A stretch of DNA of 6,547 nt. Origin: Methylobacteriaceae bacterium (GTDB taxonomy: Bacteria; Pseudomonadota; Alphaproteobacteria; Rhizobiales; Beijerinckiaceae). The stretch covers positions 1 through 6,547 of the forward strand of contig JAISTL010000065.1 of the NCBI GenBank assembly GCA_031272615.1. The letters run 5' to 3'. The translations under genes were made by a program, and so were the position numbers. Below are positions 1-6,209 of this stretch, in pieces; the stretch's first letter is position 1; each line of letters begins with the position of its first letter. The notes beneath the pieces are model-generated. The model was given only the letters and a program-made list of their open reading frames with translations, did no database searches and was not told the origin of the DNA.

Positions 1-47
1 GCCCCCCGGCGGGCCGCACCTACACTTTATCGCAAGGGAACACGCGG

Positions 48-557
48 ATGGTGCTTCTGGATAAAACCGTCAAACTGCTTGTCGGCGCCGCCGCGGTGAT
101 CGCCGCGCTGCTGTTCGCCGCCATCTTCCTGCTGGTCAATGTCGAGATATTCTGCCGCTATATCCTGAACACGTCGACGCTGCTGGCCGACGAATACGGC
201 GGCTATTTCTTCGCCGTAGCGGTTTATACGGGGTTGAACCACAGCCTGTACCACGACAGGCTGCTCAAAATCGACCTGCCCGGCGCCTGGGCGACCTTTG
301 TGAACAAGCCCATTCCGCGACTCATCGTCACGGCGTGCACCGCCACGCTCAATGTCATTTTGCTCTATGCCATTTGGCAGACCTTTTCCGCCAGCGTGCA
401 GTTCGGCTCGCGGTCCATCCAGGCCTCGCGCACGCCGTTGGCCTACCCGCAGGGCGGCGTCACCTTCGGCATCGCGCTGCTGGCGCTGGTCTCGCTGTTT
501 CTGCTGATCCGCCAACTCATCATCGTCTTCATGGGCCAACCGGAGAAGACGTCATGA
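48..557 (+). CDS. dctQ: TRAP transporter small permease subunit (DctQ family)
   Basis: This is the small inner-membrane subunit of a tripartite ATP-independent periplasmic (TRAP) transporter, which pairs with the large permease to take up an organic acid or similar solute using an ion gradient. The 169-residue product is very hydrophobic, with four likely membrane segments near residues 10-33, 48-66, 88-112 and 128-152. After the first segment comes the family-typical arginine-tyrosine pair (R37-Y38), then an Asp-Glu-Tyr-Gly-Gly stretch (48-52) at the start of segment two, as in DctQ proteins. Length is normal for the family. The chosen ATG has an AAGGGAA ribosome-binding site at 34-40, seven bases upstream. 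The frame is also open back to base 1, so a longer form cannot be strictly excluded, but the N-terminus fits the family. The stop overlaps the next start (ATGA), implying translational coupling. The solute-binding partner (DctP) is not visible. The symbol is a family name; the substrate need not be a C4-dicarboxylate. Confidence 0.9.
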   Translation: MVLLDKTVKLLVGAAAVIAALLFAAIFLLVNVEIFCRYILNTSTLLADEYGGYFFAVAVYTGLNHSLYHDRLLKIDLPGAWATFVNKPIPRLIVTACTATLNVILLYAIWQTFSASVQFGSRSIQASRTPLAYPQGGVTFGIALLALVSLFLLIRQLIIVFMGQPEKTS

Positions 558-1858
558 GCTGGGTGAACATGCTGATCTTCTACGCGGTTTTCCTGTCGCT
601 GCTCATCGGTATCGGCTGCCCCATCGCCGTGGCCATCGGCCTTGTCGCCATCGGCGGCCTGGTGGTGCGCGGCGGCTTCATGTATCTGCCGACCATCGGC
701 GACATCATATGGAACTCCGGCAATTCCTTCACCCTGGTCGCCATCCCCATGTTCATCCTCATGGGGGAAATCATTTTGCAGACCGGCCTGTCGCGACGGT
801 TCTACCGCGGGCTGTCGGTGCTGCTCGGCCGGGTGCCCGGCGGGCTCGCCCACGCCAATATCGTCGGCTGCGCGGGCTTTTCGGCCATTTGCGGCTCGTC
901 GGTGGCCTGTGGTCTCACCATGGGACAGGTGGCGCTGCCGGAACTGAGAAAGCGGAATTACAACATCCGCCTCGCCACCGGGTCGCTGGCGGCGGGCGGC
1001 ACGCTGGGCATCCTCATCCCGCCCAGCATCCCCATGATCATTTATGCCGTCACCGTTCAGGCCTCCATTCTGGACCTGTTCATGGCCGGAGTCGTGCCCG
1101 GCCTGATGCTCTCCGGCCTTTTCATGGTGTGGACGTGGGTGTCCATCCGGCGAAACCCCGAACTGGTTCCGCCGAAAAGCGAGGCCCGGCTCTCGGCGAA
1201 GGAGGCCGCCGGCGCGCTCATCGATTGCCTGTCGTTCGTCATTCTCATCGGGCTGACCATCGGCAGCCTGTATTCCGGGATTGTCACGCCCACCGAGGCG
1301 GGAGCGTTCGGCGCCTTCGCCGCCTTCCTCATCAGCCTGGTCTACGGGGAACTGAACCCGCGGCGGATCGCGTCGGCGTTTTTCAACACCGTCGGCACCA
1401 CAACGGTGGTGTATTACATCATTGTGTGCGGCTCCATCCTGTCTTTCGGCATCGTCGATTCCGGAATCGCCCGCGGCGTCTCCGGCTGGGTGGTGGAAAA
1501 ACAGCTGACGCCGCTGCAGTTTTTCCTGTTCGTCACCGTCATCTACATCGTCCTCGGCATGCTGATCGAAGGCGTCGCCATGATGCTGCTGACCGTTCCG
1601 GTGCTGTTGCCCAGCATTCTGGCCCTCGGGTTCGACCCGGTGTGGTTCGGCGTGATTCTGGTGGTGTTCATCGAGGTGGGGGCGCTGACGCCGCCCATGG
1701 GCCTGAACCTGTTCACCATCAAGTCCGTTGCGCCGGATGTCGATTTGAAGGACGTCATCGCCGGGGCGTTCCCCTATTTGTGCATGATGTTCCTGGGAAT
1801 CGCGATTTTGTATACGTTCCCGCAGATTGCCCTTTGGCTTCCGGGCAGTTTGCATTAG
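554..1858 (+). CDS. dctM: TRAP transporter large permease subunit (DctM family)
   Basis: This is the large transport subunit of the TRAP system, a polytopic inner-membrane protein that forms the ion-coupled translocation path. The 434-residue product is hydrophobic throughout, with about a dozen membrane segments, and has the usual family length. Recognisable DctM signatures are a Gly-Cys-Pro-Ile-Ala-Val-Ala-Ile-Gly run in the first segment, IPMFILMGEI near residue 70, a Gly/Ala/Ser-rich GFSAICGSSVA region, LGILIPPSIPMIIYA around residues 152-166, TPTEAGAFGA around 245-254, and LTPPMGLNLF around 378-387. The paired IPPS and TPPMG hairpins are the family's substrate/ion-site re-entrant loops. 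I placed the start at the ATG that overlaps the DctQ stop (ATGA). A start further upstream at 335 would add 73 residues of non-family sequence read across dctQ. The following gene begins 19 bases after the stop. Confidence 0.95.
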   Translation: MSWVNMLIFYAVFLSLLIGIGCPIAVAIGLVAIGGLVVRGGFMYLPTIGDIIWNSGNSFTLVAIPMFILMGEIILQTGLSRRFYRGLSVLLGRVPGGLAHANIVGCAGFSAICGSSVACGLTMGQVALPELRKRNYNIRLATGSLAAGGTLGILIPPSIPMIIYAVTVQASILDLFMAGVVPGLMLSGLFMVWTWVSIRRNPELVPPKSEARLSAKEAAGALIDCLSFVILIGLTIGSLYSGIVTPTEAGAFGAFAAFLISLVYGELNPRRIASAFFNTVGTTTVVYYIIVCGSILSFGIVDSGIARGVSGWVVEKQLTPLQFFLFVTVIYIVLGMLIEGVAMMLLTVPVLLPSILALGFDPVWFGVILVVFIEVGALTPPMGLNLFTIKSVAPDVDLKDVIAGAFPYLCMMFLGIAILYTFPQIALWLPGSLH

Positions 1859-1877
1859 CGTGGATGGCAACAAAAAA

Positions 1878-2681
1878 ATGAACGAATTCATCCTGCTCAA
1901 CTCCGCCAACTACATCACGCCTGAGCACGCCGGCCGCGTCATCCTCTGCGGCTCGCACGGCGGGCTCTACAGTGCCTTCAAAGCGGTTTCCCGCAAGGTT
2001 CGCGCCGCCGTGTTCAGTGACGCGGCCATCGGCAAAGACGGGGCGGGGATTGCCTCCCTCGCCTTCTGTGACCCGCACGCCCTGCCGGTGGCTGTTATCG
2101 ATTACATGTCGGCGCGGATCGGAGACGCCGCCGATATGCTGGAACGCGGCCGAGTGAGCCGCTGCAACCGCACGGCCGGGGCTCTCGGCGTCGACCCGGG
2201 AATGACCTGCGCCCAAGCTCTGGAACTGCTGTCCGCCGCGGCTCCGGTGTTCCGGCCCTTCGCGCCCGTCGGCGAGCACCGGAGTGAAGTCACGCTTGCG
2301 CCGGGCGGCGAGGCAATCGTCTGCCTCGACTCCGCCTCGCTCATTCTGCCTGAAGACGCCGGACGCGTTGTCGTCACCGGTTCCCACGGCGGGCTCATCG
2401 GCGGCGCCACAACCAAGGCCATCAACGTTCCCGCCCGTCTCGCGGTGTTCAACGACGCCGGCGGCGGTATGGACGATGCCGGCGCCGGCAGGCTCAAACC
2501 GCTCGACGCCATGGGAATCGGCGCGGTGCTGGTGGACGTGATGTCGGCGCGTATCGGCGACGCCCTCTCCACCCTCAACGACGGCGTCATTTCCCGGGTC
2601 AACCGGACAGCCGCCGGGGCGGGGGTCACCGTCGGCCGCAAACTCTCCGAAGCCCTTCGTCCCATCACGACACAACAATAA
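1878..2681 (+). CDS. Uncharacterised protein with two tandem copies of a GSHGG...MSARIGDA domain
   Basis: I do not recognise a characterised family. The 267-residue product is an internal duplication. Residues about 7-118 and 150-260 align at an offset of 143-145 and share four blocks: P-E-(H/D)-A-G-R-V then GSHGG (25-29 and 168-172); AVF(S/N)DA (45-49, 190-194); MSARIGDA (77-84, 222-229); and a Ser-Arg-x-Asn-Arg-Thr-Ala block (94-100, 239-245). Each half looks like alternating strands and helices with a Gly-rich loop after the first strand, which suggests a nucleotide-like or anion-binding alpha/beta fold, but this is inference. There is no signal peptide or membrane segment, so it is probably cytoplasmic. 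The ATG at 1878 is chosen because the first repeat begins right after it; it follows a seven-A tract and a weak GGATGG at 1862-1867. An in-frame ATG at 1827 would overlap the dctM end. Its place between the transporter and the ThDP enzyme suggests a role in the same pathway, as an enzyme or as an accessory subunit. Confidence 0.85.
   Translation: MNEFILLNSANYITPEHAGRVILCGSHGGLYSAFKAVSRKVRAAVFSDAAIGKDGAGIASLAFCDPHALPVAVIDYMSARIGDAADMLERGRVSRCNRTAGALGVDPGMTCAQALELLSAAAPVFRPFAPVGEHRSEVTLAPGGEAIVCLDSASLILPEDAGRVVVTGSHGGLIGGATTKAINVPARLAVFNDAGGGMDDAGAGRLKPLDAMGIGAVLVDVMSARIGDALSTLNDGVISRVNRTAAGAGVTVGRKLSEALRPITTQQ
1896..2657 (+). repeat. Intragenic tandem duplication encoding two homologous domains
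   Basis: Two coding copies, about 1896-2231 and 2325-2657, are separated by a linker of roughly 31 codons. The best-preserved anchors are the GSHGG codons at 1950-1964 and 2379-2393 and the MSARIGDA codons at 2106-2129 and 2541-2564. The copies are diverged at DNA and protein level, so this is an old domain duplication rather than a recent tandem repeat or an assembly artefact. Confidence 0.85.
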
Positions 2682-2694
2682 GAAAGACTGCGTC

Positions 2695-4365
2695 ATGGAA
2701 AGAAACGTTGCAAACGATCTCGCGGATGTGTTGAAAAACTGCGGAATGGACAAGTTCTTCCTGCTCACCGGGGGCGATCAGGCCCTGTGGATCGCCCTTC
2801 ATGACAACAATATCCAGATGGTTGTCGCCCACAGCGAGGCGTCGGCGGTGTATATGGCCGACGGGTTCGCCCGGGCGTCCGGCAAACCGGTGATCACCTA
2901 CGGACAGGCCGGGCCCGGCGCCGCCAATGTCGCCGCCGCGCTGGCCGACGCCTACTGGGCGCAGTCGCCCGTCGTCGCGCTGACGGGCGCCACCGACAGC
3001 ACCCTGCGCCACGCCCACGAATACCAGGCCATCGAGCAGTTCTCCATGTTCGACCCGGTGACGATCTGGAACGCGCGGGCGGAACACCAGGGCTCGGCGG
3101 CAACGCTGCTGCGCCAGGCCATTCAGAAATCCGTCGCCGCAACCCCCGGCCCGACCCACGTGGACATCCCGAAGAATTTCTTCGCCAAGCCGTCGCAGGG
3201 CAGGATTCCCCCGGCCCTGCCGCTTCCCGCGCGCATTCCCGTCGGCGGCGGCGACCCGGCGGTCGCCCGGGCGATGGTCGAGGCGCTGCTGAAGGCCAAA
3301 TCCCCGGTCATTCTTGTCGGCGAGGGCGTGCGCATGGCCGCGGCATGGGACGAGCTGGCGGAACTGGCTTCGGCCGCGGGTATTCCGGTGGCCGCGACGG
3401 TCGGCGGCAAGGCCGCGGTGGCGGCGTCGCACCCGAATTTCGTGGGTATCGTCGGCCGCTACTCCTCGGTCAAAGCCAATGACATCATGGAAAAGGCCGA
3501 TGTCGTTCTGGCGCTTGGCACACGGCTCGGCGGCCTGGCGACCAAGGGCTACAGCCTGCCGCGGCGCTCGGCGAAAATCCTGCAGATCGATCACGACGCC
3601 TCGGCCTTCGCCAACCCGTACTTTCCCGAACTCTGCCAGAACGCCGACCTCGTTCCGGCGCTGCGGGAGCTGACGGCGCTGTTCCGCGATGCCGGCCCCG
3701 CCTCCACAACCTGGCTGGAACAGTGCCGGAGCGCCGTCAGGACATGGTATGCGGCGCTCAACGCGGCGACGGAAGACGCCCCGGAAGCCAACGGCGTTTC
3801 TCCGCTGGCGGTACTCGCCGAACTGGAGCCCTATGCCGGGGATATCACCGTGGTGGCTGACACCGGCTATATGGCGGCGTGGACCTCGGTGCTCTACCCG
3901 CTCGCGCGGCCGGATTCCTATTTCCGCGCCGCCGGTTCCCTCGGGTGGGCGCTGCCGGCGGCGCTGGGCGTCCAGATGGCGCGGCCGGAGAAGGTGGTCT
4001 GCGTCACCGGCGACGGCGGCGCCTGCTACCACCTCTCGGACATTGAAACCGCGGCGCGTTTCGGGCTGCCGGTGACCATCCTCATCCTCAACAACAGCTG
4101 CCTGGCCTTTGAATACCATGAGCAGAAATACCGCTGGAACGGCCGGGTGGTGGAGGAAGCCAACAACTTCTCGCATGTGGACTACGCCGCCGCCGCCGAA
4201 GCGCTGGGCGCCCGCGGCCGCACGGCTGAAAGCCGGAGCGACGTCGCGAAGCTCCTGGCCGAGGCGATGGCGCACGACGGCCCGACGGTCATCGATATCG
4301 TCACCGACCGCGAGGCTTATCCGCCGGTCACCAATTTTGAAGCGGCAATGGAGCGCGCCCTGTGA
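2695..4365 (+). CDS. Thiamine-diphosphate-dependent enzyme, acetolactate synthase/decarboxylase superfamily
   Basis: This is a cytoplasmic ThDP enzyme that makes, breaks or decarboxylates bonds next to a carbonyl. The 556 residues show the three expected domains. The N-terminal pyrimidine-binding domain (about 1-165) has the activating glutamate E48 in AHSEASAVYMADG and a GQAGPGAAN loop (70-78). A central domain spans about 190-320. The C-terminal pyrophosphate-binding domain (about 370-535) has the metal/ThDP motif GDGG at 439-442 followed by NN at 466-467, the usual spacing. Length is typical. The superfamily includes acetolactate synthase, benzoylformate, sulfopyruvate and indolepyruvate decarboxylases and cyclohexanedione hydrolases. 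I cannot tell which reaction applies; automatic naming as acetolactate synthase would be over-specific. No regulatory small subunit, ilvN or ilvC lies beside it, which argues against branched-chain amino acid synthesis. It starts 13 bases after the duplicated-domain gene with only a weak purine-rich site, and its stop overlaps the next start (GTGA). Confidence 0.93.
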   Translation: MERNVANDLADVLKNCGMDKFFLLTGGDQALWIALHDNNIQMVVAHSEASAVYMADGFARASGKPVITYGQAGPGAANVAAALADAYWAQSPVVALTGATDSTLRHAHEYQAIEQFSMFDPVTIWNARAEHQGSAATLLRQAIQKSVAATPGPTHVDIPKNFFAKPSQGRIPPALPLPARIPVGGGDPAVARAMVEALLKAKSPVILVGEGVRMAAAWDELAELASAAGIPVAATVGGKAAVAASHPNFVGIVGRYSSVKANDIMEKADVVLALGTRLGGLATKGYSLPRRSAKILQIDHDASAFANPYFPELCQNADLVPALRELTALFRDAGPASTTWLEQCRSAVRTWYAALNAATEDAPEANGVSPLAVLAELEPYAGDITVVADTGYMAAWTSVLYPLARPDSYFRAAGSLGWALPAALGVQMARPEKVVCVTGDGGACYHLSDIETAARFGLPVTILILNNSCLAFEYHEQKYRWNGRVVEEANNFSHVDYAAAAEALGARGRTAESRSDVAKLLAEAMAHDGPTVIDIVTDREAYPPVTNFEAAMERAL

Positions 4366-4562
4366 GTGAGACGCAAAACAAACCGGCCACGACCCTTCTG
4401 GCGGAAGACACCGGTTTTCTTCCGCCGGAGGAAACGCTGAAAACGCTGGAGACCCTGCGCCGGGGAGCCATGCAGCGCTTCAGGGCGCTCTCCCCCTGGC
4501 CGGACCTTGAGCTTGACGAGTATTTTGAACCCCTGCGGCAAAAGGATGATGAGACGCCATGA
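4362..4562 (+). CDS. Small protein, possible AtzG/GatC-like amidase accessory subunit
   Basis: A 66-residue, charged, probably helical soluble protein is encoded between the ThDP enzyme and the amidase. It overlaps both neighbours by four bases (GTGA at 4362-4365, ATGA at 4559-4562), so it should be translationally coupled and made in proportion to the amidase. The GTG start is preceded by GGAG at 4350-4353, eight bases upstream, inside the previous gene. Residues 19-42 look like an amphipathic helix with regularly spaced Leu, Phe and Arg. The C-terminal part has hydrophobic and acidic residues ending in a Tyr-Phe-Glu-Pro stretch (54-57). Small AtzG-like (DUF4089) and GatC proteins encoded next to amidases have a similar helix followed by an acidic Pro-containing tail that wraps the amidase. 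The resemblance is by size, position and character, not by a motif I can prove. It could instead be an unrelated small protein. Confidence 0.72.
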   Translation: MSETQNKPATTLLAEDTGFLPPEETLKTLETLRRGAMQRFRALSPWPDLELDEYFEPLRQKDDETP

Positions 4563-5917
4563 CCCCGGACCGGATGCTCGACCTCACCCTGTTGGAGGCC
4601 CACCGCGTATTGCGCGCCGGCGACGTCTCCGCCGCGGAACTGACCGAAGCGGCGCTGGCGCGTATCGCCGCCGACAAAGACGCCTCCGCCTGTTTTGTCC
4701 GTTTGGCGAAGGCGCACGCCGTCGAGGCGGCACGGCGCGTGAAGGCGCCCGTCGTCTCGCCGCTTGCCGGGATTCCCGTCGCCCACAAGGATATCTTCAG
4801 CATCAGGGATGAGGTCACCACCTTCTGCTCGCATCCGGCGCTCAACCGCAAAGGCCGCAAGACCGCCGACGCCGTGGCGGCGCTGGACCGGGCGGGGGCA
4901 ATCAATCTCGGCGCTCTGCACCTTTCGGAATTCGCCATGGGCCCGGCCGGGTGGAATGAACGGCTGGGGTATCTCGCCAACCCGCTGGACAAGGCGCGGG
5001 TGACCGGCGGCTCCTCCAGCGGCAGCGCCGCGGCGGTGGCGCGCAAGCTGGTGTTCGCGTCGCTCGGCACAGACACCGGCGGTTCCATCCGCATCCCGGC
5101 GGCGTTCTGCGGCATCGTCGGCCTCAAACCGAGCAACGGCCTGGTCTCCACCCGCGGCGTGTTTCCGGATTCGCCGGCGCTGGATACCGTCGGCCCGCTG
5201 ACGCGCAGCGTGGCCGACTGCGCCGCCGTGCTCGACGTCCTGACCGGAACGCAAACGTATTCCACAGCTCTGGAGGAACCGCCCGACCTCAGCGCCTGCC
5301 GCGTCGGCATGCTGACGGATACTTCGCTGCCGGTGAAGCCCGACCGGGAGGTGGCGGAGGCGATGCTCCATGTGCGGGAGGCGCTTGAGCGCATCGGCTG
5401 CGCCATCGTCGACATCGACAGCTCGCTGCCCGCCGACGCCGGCCCGATGTCGGGCATCGTCTTCCTCAGTGACGCCGCGTCGATTCACATGGAACACCTT
5501 ACCGGCGGCGCCGAACGGCTCGGCCCGCAGGTGCGAAACCGCCTGCTGCTCGGCGCCTCCTACCCCGCCGCCGCCTATGCGACGGCGCTGCGCCTCAGGC
5601 AGAACTTCCTGCTGCGCTGGAAGACCGAGTTTCTCTCCCGCGCGGACATTCTGCTGATGCCGGCAACCCCCTGCCTGCCGCCGCTCACGGCGGCCTACGA
5701 CACGCTTGACGCCGACGCCGCCATCGCCTTCAACGGGCGTATCGGCGGCTACACCGGCGTGTGGAATTACCTCGGCATGCCGGCGCTGTCACTGCCGGTG
5801 CGCCGCGGCGACGCCTTCCCCGTGGGGCTTCAGGTGATTGCCGATACCGGCCGCGACGCCGACGTGCTGCGCGCCGGGCTGGCGTTGGAAAGACTGCTCG
5901 GAACCGATGGCGAATAG
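4559..5917 (+). CDS. Amidase-signature family hydrolase (AtzE/GatA-like)
   Basis: This is a cytoplasmic serine hydrolase that cleaves a carboxylic amide or related C-N bond, releasing ammonia or an amine. The 452-residue length is usual. The Ser-cisSer-Lys triad is complete: K77 in PLAGIPVAHKDIF, S152 in VTGGSSSGSAAAVA (148-161), and the nucleophile S176 in LGTDTGGSIRIPAAFCG (169-185). The 24-residue spacing between the two serines matches characterised members such as malonamidase E2 and FAAH. The following GIVGLKPS and VGPLTRSVADCA segments are also family-typical. The start ATG overlaps the stop of the 66-residue protein and has AAAGGA at 4541-4546. The substrate is not readable from sequence. 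GatA itself is unlikely because gatB is absent and the neighbours are a transporter and a ThDP enzyme. A catabolic amidase acting on the pathway's substrate or an intermediate is the simplest reading. It is the last gene of the operon. Confidence 0.93.
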   Translation: MTPDRMLDLTLLEAHRVLRAGDVSAAELTEAALARIAADKDASACFVRLAKAHAVEAARRVKAPVVSPLAGIPVAHKDIFSIRDEVTTFCSHPALNRKGRKTADAVAALDRAGAINLGALHLSEFAMGPAGWNERLGYLANPLDKARVTGGSSSGSAAAVARKLVFASLGTDTGGSIRIPAAFCGIVGLKPSNGLVSTRGVFPDSPALDTVGPLTRSVADCAAVLDVLTGTQTYSTALEEPPDLSACRVGMLTDTSLPVKPDREVAEAMLHVREALERIGCAIVDIDSSLPADAGPMSGIVFLSDAASIHMEHLTGGAERLGPQVRNRLLLGASYPAAAYATALRLRQNFLLRWKTEFLSRADILLMPATPCLPPLTAAYDTLDADAAIAFNGRIGGYTGVWNYLGMPALSLPVRRGDAFPVGLQVIADTGRDADVLRAGLALERLLGTDGE

Positions 5918-5953
5918 CAACCCCGACGGGCTGTGTGCACTGGAGCCTTTCGC

Positions 5954-6021
5954 GGCGTTATTTGATGACGGCACGGCTTGCGCAAAAGCGGCGTAATCCG
6001 TCGCCGCATTGAAATAACGCC
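5954..6021. repeat. 68-base element with perfect 10-bp terminal inverted repeats and internal hairpin
   Basis: The sequence GGCGTTATTT at 5954-5963 is exactly complementary to AAATAACGCC at 6012-6021. Inside, GCGGCG (5988-5993) pairs with CGCCGC (6002-6007) around an eight-base loop, and alternatively GACGG (5967-5971) can pair with CCGTC (5998-6002). TTGCGCAA at 5978-5985 is self-complementary. The element begins 37 bases after the amidase stop and could end or protect the operon transcript. There is no clear T-run after the 3' arm, so it is not a classical intrinsic terminator. The termini read GTT...AAC, the opposite of an integron attC site, and match no element I can name. A REP-like or MITE-like repeat is possible. 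Confidence 0.6.
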
Positions 6022-6151
6022 TGGTTGTGTCTCACATACTCCACGATAACGCCCGCAGGGGTGTCACTCTCGGCATATCCCAAGGTTTGTGACCGCGAAT
6101 TTGGCGGGAGGCGGGACCCGCGCGGATATTCCGAACACCATGAGAATTGGG

Positions 6152-6181
6152 TTGACACTATGCACCCTTCGGGTGCACAAT
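6152..6181 (+). promoter_or_regulatory. Sigma-70-type promoter of the toxin-antitoxin operon
   Basis: A perfect TTGACA -35 box at 6152-6157 is followed, after an 18-base spacer, by CACAAT at 6176-6181 as a -10 box. A TG lies directly before the -10. Transcription would start near 6188, leaving a leader of about 20 bases before the antitoxin ATG, with TGGAG at 6197-6201 as ribosome-binding site. The -10 box is imperfect, but its position upstream of a short leader and good ribosome-binding site supports the call. Confidence 0.72.
6161..6177. promoter_or_regulatory. Palindromic operator for antitoxin autoregulation
   Basis: TGCACCC at 6161-6167 and GGGTGCA at 6171-6177 form a perfect 7-bp inverted repeat around TTC, lying in the spacer and touching the -10 box. 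RelB/DinJ-type antitoxins bind such palindromes through their ribbon-helix-helix domain and repress their own operon, more strongly with toxin. Binding here would block RNA polymerase directly. As RNA the repeat would form a tight hairpin, but it lies upstream of the predicted start and is probably not transcribed from this promoter. Confidence 0.68.
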
Positions 6182-6209
6182 GGGTTATGTTTGAATTGGA
6201 GTTTTCGCC

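Noticed and set aside
1..14. GCCC...GGGC hairpin at the left edge as a terminator of an upstream gene
   Set aside because: The stem is only four base pairs, has no T-run, and is truncated by the window edge.
335..553. Upstream extension of dctM by 73 codons
   Set aside because: The extra residues are read through dctQ in another frame and do not look like a TRAP permease N-terminus; the ATGA-overlapping start fits the family.
1864..1881. Five-codon minicistron (ATG GCA ACA AAA AAA TGA) overlapping the start at 1878
   Set aside because: It is probably chance. The A-rich tract more simply helps initiation at the downstream ATG, and nothing indicates attenuation or frameshifting.
443..1909. 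Long minus-strand open frame (488 codons) opposite dctM
   Set aside because: It lies antisense to a clear TRAP permease. Its translation is rich in His, Gln, Gly, Asp and Arg, as expected from reading the reverse complement of GC-rich hydrophobic codons.
2665..4275. Minus-strand open frame of 536 codons opposite the ThDP enzyme
   Set aside because: The opposite strand has complete ThDP motifs. This frame is a shadow of strong G/C third-position bias, with Arg/Gly/His-rich, domain-free translation.
4328..5497. Minus-strand open frame of 389 codons opposite the amidase
   Set aside because: It overlaps the amidase triad region on the coding strand and has a low-complexity translation with no recognisable motifs.
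5954..6021. Integron attC site
   Set aside because: The ends read GTT...AAC rather than RYYYAAC...GTTRRRY, and no cassette-type layout or integrase is present.
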